Below, piece by piece: positions 57,517-64,000 of a stretch of 64,000 bases of DNA. The stretch is from Trichosphaerium sp. ATCC 40318. Its lineage: Eukaryota > Discosea > Flabellinia > Trichosidae. The translations under genes and the position numbers were made by a program. Location of the stretch: NCBI GenBank assembly GCA_038496445.1, contig JALMLS010000448.1:186001-250000 (forward strand), written 5' to 3'. Below the pieces are notes generated by a model. The model did no database searches and had not been told where the DNA came from. It saw only the letters and a program-made list of their open reading frames with translations. Numbering within the stretch: the first letter of the stretch is position 1; every line of letters starts with the position of its first letter.

Positions 57517-57778
57517 TGTATTTAATGTAAGGAATTGACTCAGATTATCGATAAAGCAACAAAGACTTGTACGGAAATGAAAAAGAAAAAAATATTAAAT
57601 AGAGTTCATTGAATTAGGACTTAACATGTCCTACACTTTAACTCAAACTGAGATTGAGTGCGTCGTGACAATTAAAGATATATCCAAGGGTTTTAAAGTC
57701 TCCTTATAATGTCGCAGCAAAACAATATCTAACAAGAGTTTACAGAACAATTATTTTTGGGTAGAAAGGAAAGCAGTT

Positions 57779-60069
57779 TTATTCTTGTGGAATTTCAAGC
57801 ACTGCAATAGTTGAAGGTTCTACGACTATCTTGTAAATTCCATCTGATGCTCTAATGCTTTTTGGAGAGGAAGTACCAATTGGTTTTCCGTCTTTGGAAT
57901 TATCAAATGTTTGAGCTTGCAAAACTTAGCACGTGGGAAAACGTATTTTCGTTGATTAACGTACATGCATAGGTGAGTCCGTATTTCGAATATACGCCTT
58001 CTTTACCTTCCAGTACCTTTAGCATTGCGTCTTGGGTTCTTTTGGTTCCTGGTGGAGTGATAGATACACTTGCTGAGGCGCCTTAATTTGTTTTTAATAC
58101 CCAGTTTTTTGCCAAGCTATTATTACCTTTATAGTTCTTATGTATGATTATCACTTGGTATTTTCCTTGGTTCTTAACGGTCCATACTTTTACCAAACTA
58201 TCATCAGAGGTAACTTTTGAATCCACGATAACGGAGTTATGGCTAGTTGTAGTAGCAAAGACCCACATAGCTTTCACAAGTTAACAAAACGATCAAAAAA
58301 ACCAAATGAAGGGACAGGTACCATAGTACAATGGTCTAACATCTGGAACATTAGGATCACTGAAATCAAAATCAATAGGACCATAGATACTTCTAGGGCC
58401 ACCATGGAAGTTAATACCAGCCGCATTAACCTATAAAAGTGTAAGACAGCAGAGAAAATTAGGTGAAACATTCAAATCAAAAAAGCAACGTGTTATGTCA
58501 AGAAACACGTGCTTGCTGCAGACAAAGCTTTGTAAAAAATCTCTATGTAACTCTACCTTTGCTAGATTGAACATAAAGTCTACACCCCATAGCGCTGCAC
58601 CTAAGATATCGCTAGAAATGAAACTATCAAAAAAAAACAAGTAAAAAAACCAGCCATACCTAACGTTATGTTGTCCACCACATGCAACAGAGTTAGATTC
58701 TCCAATATAATAAGGTAGACCTAATTTTGCGGCATCTGCTATATATGGAGCTTGAACAGCTGCCTAAAAAGAAGTCAGCACTATTTTCAAAAAATGTACT
58801 AACCTGATCCACAGATGATGCATCTTCTAGCAGTTTCTCAAGAGTGGCTACGTTACCGTTACAGTGGTTTTCCGGATATCTATGGTATGATATTGTTTTC
58901 AAAAATGCACGGTCTGTATCCATGTATGTTGGTAGTCCTGGAGAAGGCGTAAACGATCACAAAATGTGTAACAACTTTAACAAATATGTACCCTTTTCGA
59001 AGTCGCCCTTACAACAAAATGTTGCTCCTTGGATATGTTTCTTTGGAATCTTTGTCTCGGAATATATAGCATCTGCGTATAGTTTAAAGTCTCCCATGTA
59101 GTCATCAAATGAGTATCCAGAAGGCCTTAATGAATATTAAGTGACATTAAATGAGAGTTGTTTGTTTTTCTTTTTGTGCGTCATAGCGCAACTGGTACCT
59201 TATGCCATTTTCTCCAAACAAATCGCACTCGTTACCAATTTCGATAGCGCTTACATGGCTCCATCCTGTATATTTATCAATCGCGTTCACATGATTAAGG
59301 GCCCATGAAGCATTCTTTGGCTGCAAACAATATTAGAACACGTGAAAATCACATGTTACAATCGCCGGTGCTGTACCTCTCTAAACACTACGCCAGGCAC
59401 CCACGATCCGTTAAACTGCTTTACACAGTTATCAACAGAGTATAGATCTACATCTGTAATATCATATGTGATCCCTGAAGGCTTAGGGTTATTATCTGGG
59501 TTCCACCTAAGATTACGTCATTTTGTAAAAATAACAGCAAAAACTTTCCAAAAAGTTTGGACTTACCATGACTCGTCAGCACTGTTTCCGCCGATTCTAA
59601 GCAGTAATAATTAACCACGTGATATTTTCAAACCATCACGTGCGCACCTGAGAATAGTTCCCGCTTGTCCAGGAGTGACGCACAAGTTCTTTACCAAATT
59701 GACAAATGACTCCTTTGGAGGTGCTGGGTACTCACCAACCATCGATTTTGCAGAAGGTACCTCGAATACATAGTTAGTAGGTGGCCATTTTTAAGCGAGC
59801 GTTCGCTCCTTTTTTTGAAAAACTTTTGTTTTTTTCGCGAGGACTCTTCTTTCGTTAAACTACGCACTTCAATTGAAAAGCCTGCAAAGTTTGGACGAAT
59901 AGGGTTTGAAATGGTATTGCCTTGGATATCTACAGTGATCGTAGAGGTAGAAACAACCGCAATAAAGGCGAATAACAGAAGTAATGTTACTAAGCGCGTT
60001 AGTCATTAAAACAAAACAATTATAAGGGTTGTGTCAAAAAATAAAGGACGTACGGTCAGTGTGAAACAT
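57779..60069 (-). CDS. GH79-family glycoside hydrolase (beta-glucuronidase/heparanase-like), secreted
   Basis: ATG 60069 (MFHTD) splices to LTLLLLFAFIAVVSTS, completing a signal peptide. Then TITVDIQGNTISNPIRPNFA, GFSIE and, after introns, IGGNSADESWWNPDNNPKPS. The acid/base site is AIEIGNECDLFGENG (usual NEP is NEC here), the nucleophile region GLPYYIGESNSVACGGQHNV, and then AALWGVDFMFNLAKVNAAGI with NFHGG, all GH79 landmarks. A beta-sandwich end follows: SLVKVWTVKNQGKYQVIIIH, then SVSITPPGTKRTQDAMLKVL and SSPKSIRASDGIYKIVVEPS. TAA 57781-57779. About nine exons. The enzyme probably trims glucuronides from extracellular glycans. The second exon of the N-terminal part has an uncertain join near 59860-59770. 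Confidence 0.85.
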
Positions 60070-60405
60070 TGTTGGCCGTTTTAAGAAAAGTAGTTGACTT
60101 TTTGCTTTTTGGTTATGAAAAGCACGTGTAATTGTACTAGAAAATTTCGTCGAAGGTGTCTACCTATAAGACGGGATGTTGTGTACAAACATGTAAGAAC
60201 ATCGTTTCAGAGTTTTTTAGGAGGCCTATTGAAGGAAACGAAAAATAAGTTCTTTGTCAGAAACTTTTGTTTTATTTGTTCCTTTTTTTATGAATTTCTG
60301 TTACTTAACTGTCGTCAAGTATGTTTAATCTGGTTCTTTTCTTAACAGGTAAAGAGCTACTTAATCCTCTCCTTGGATTATGGCTGAGACTTCTTCTCTC
60401 ACCAC
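60070..60405. other. Intergenic stretch, no gene seen
   Basis: Between the GH79 start and the sirtuin stop codon, both on the minus strand. A weak 83-codon plus-strand frame is not supported. Confidence 0.5.
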
Positions 60406-63620
<3,215 letters not shown>

Positions 63621-63672
63621 GGTACAAACAAAACGAAATACGCTGTTAATATGTATTCACAGATTGGGACTT

Positions 63673-64000
63673 ATGCCACCAGTACTTAATTGGCACAAAT
63701 TTTATAACGGTAAACTTCCCGCCATGTCATACGTGCCGTTGCAAGATATATCCAACGAACCTGTTAACAATCGCCGGGGCTCAATTAGCGGTAAACCGCG
63801 CAGAAGAACTGTTGCTTCGAGAAATGATCGCAGACAAACCATATCAACCTTTGCACAACGTAATACAAAAGCACGAAAGCGCTCTAATAGTAAAGGAAGA
63901 AGATCAAGACAAAGTACTCGTCCTGTAAGCAATTCAAACAGACGCCCTTCTCTCAGCAGACGCGCAACGCTATCTAGAAAAGTACACGACCCTCGAAATT
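63673..64000 (+). CDS. 5' part of a basic Arg/Ser-rich protein (runs off the right edge)
   Basis: Open to the window end without a stop: ATG 63673 MPPVLNWHKFYNGKLPAMSY, or Met 63724 MSYVPLQDISNEPVNNRRGS. The next 70 residues are Arg/Ser/Asn-rich (RRRTVASRNDRRQTISTFAQ, KARKRSNSKGRRSRQS). The PLQDISN start is cell-cycle-protein-like (compare LxxxxN KEN/D-box styles) but too short to name. Starts 53 bases or 104 bases from the sirtuin ATG, on the opposite strand, so the two share a promoter. Confidence 0.65.
   Translation, partial: MPPVLNWHKFYNGKLPAMSYVPLQDISNEPVNNRRGSISGKPRRRTVASRNDRRQTISTFAQRNTKARKRSNSKGRRSRQSTRPVSNSNRRPSLSRRATLSRKVHDPRN

Overview
This window is nuclear DNA from a free-living microbial eukaryote with a compact, AT-rich (roughly 38% G+C by eye), very intron-rich genome. 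Nearly every gene is cut by short introns of about 40-120 nt, and many of them begin with GTACG(T) rather than GTAAGT. Genes sit on both strands a few hundred bases apart, with no operons, rRNA, tRNA, transposon or CRISPR that I can see. A cytoplasmic tyrosine kinase, SAP-kelch-BTB, SH3-like, copine-type vWA, TTC38, GH79 and ankyrin proteins together fit an amoebozoan or a unicellular relative of animals, but the sequence does not let me choose.

Left part (1-12 kb): end of an unknown gene; an ERGIC/Erv41-Erv46-like cargo receptor (9 exons rebuilt); a glutathione S-transferase; a secreted CBM6 + zinc metallopeptidase (-); the first copy of a three-member unknown family; a MOSC/YiiM-like protein (-); an RRM protein. 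Next (12-20 kb): a SAP-kelch-BTB-BTB protein, a CutC homologue and a DUSP23-like phosphatase. From 20 to 26 kb, on the minus strand, lies a large SH3-like / Tyr-motif-array / PH / tyrosine kinase gene, preceded by a small protein.

Middle (26-44 kb): a LOV-SAM-PB1 protein with a myristoylation-type N-terminus, which is the most striking gene here; a glutathionyl-hydroquinone reductase; a J-like protein without HPD; an intronless F-box/LRR gene; a DDX3-like helicase; a SNF2 ATPase; a myristoylation-type copine vWA protein; and a Ras-like GTPase with altered G3 and G4 motifs.

Right part (44-64 kb): an F-box/LRR/ankyrin gene; an F-box-like MORN_2 gene; a serine beta-lactamase-like gene; TTC38; a Cys-rich small protein; the other two copies of the unknown family as a tandem repeat; a GH79 glycosidase; a PUB-like + Sir2 + acidic tail sirtuin lacking most zinc cysteines; and a basic protein running off the right edge.

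The genes do not form one pathway. Two loose themes are membrane/cytosol signalling (tyrosine kinase, phosphatase, Ras, copine, LOV protein) and glutathione/redox chemistry (two GST-type enzymes). Exon joins were worked out by hand from GT-AG boundaries, reading frame and family similarity remembered from training; they need transcript support.
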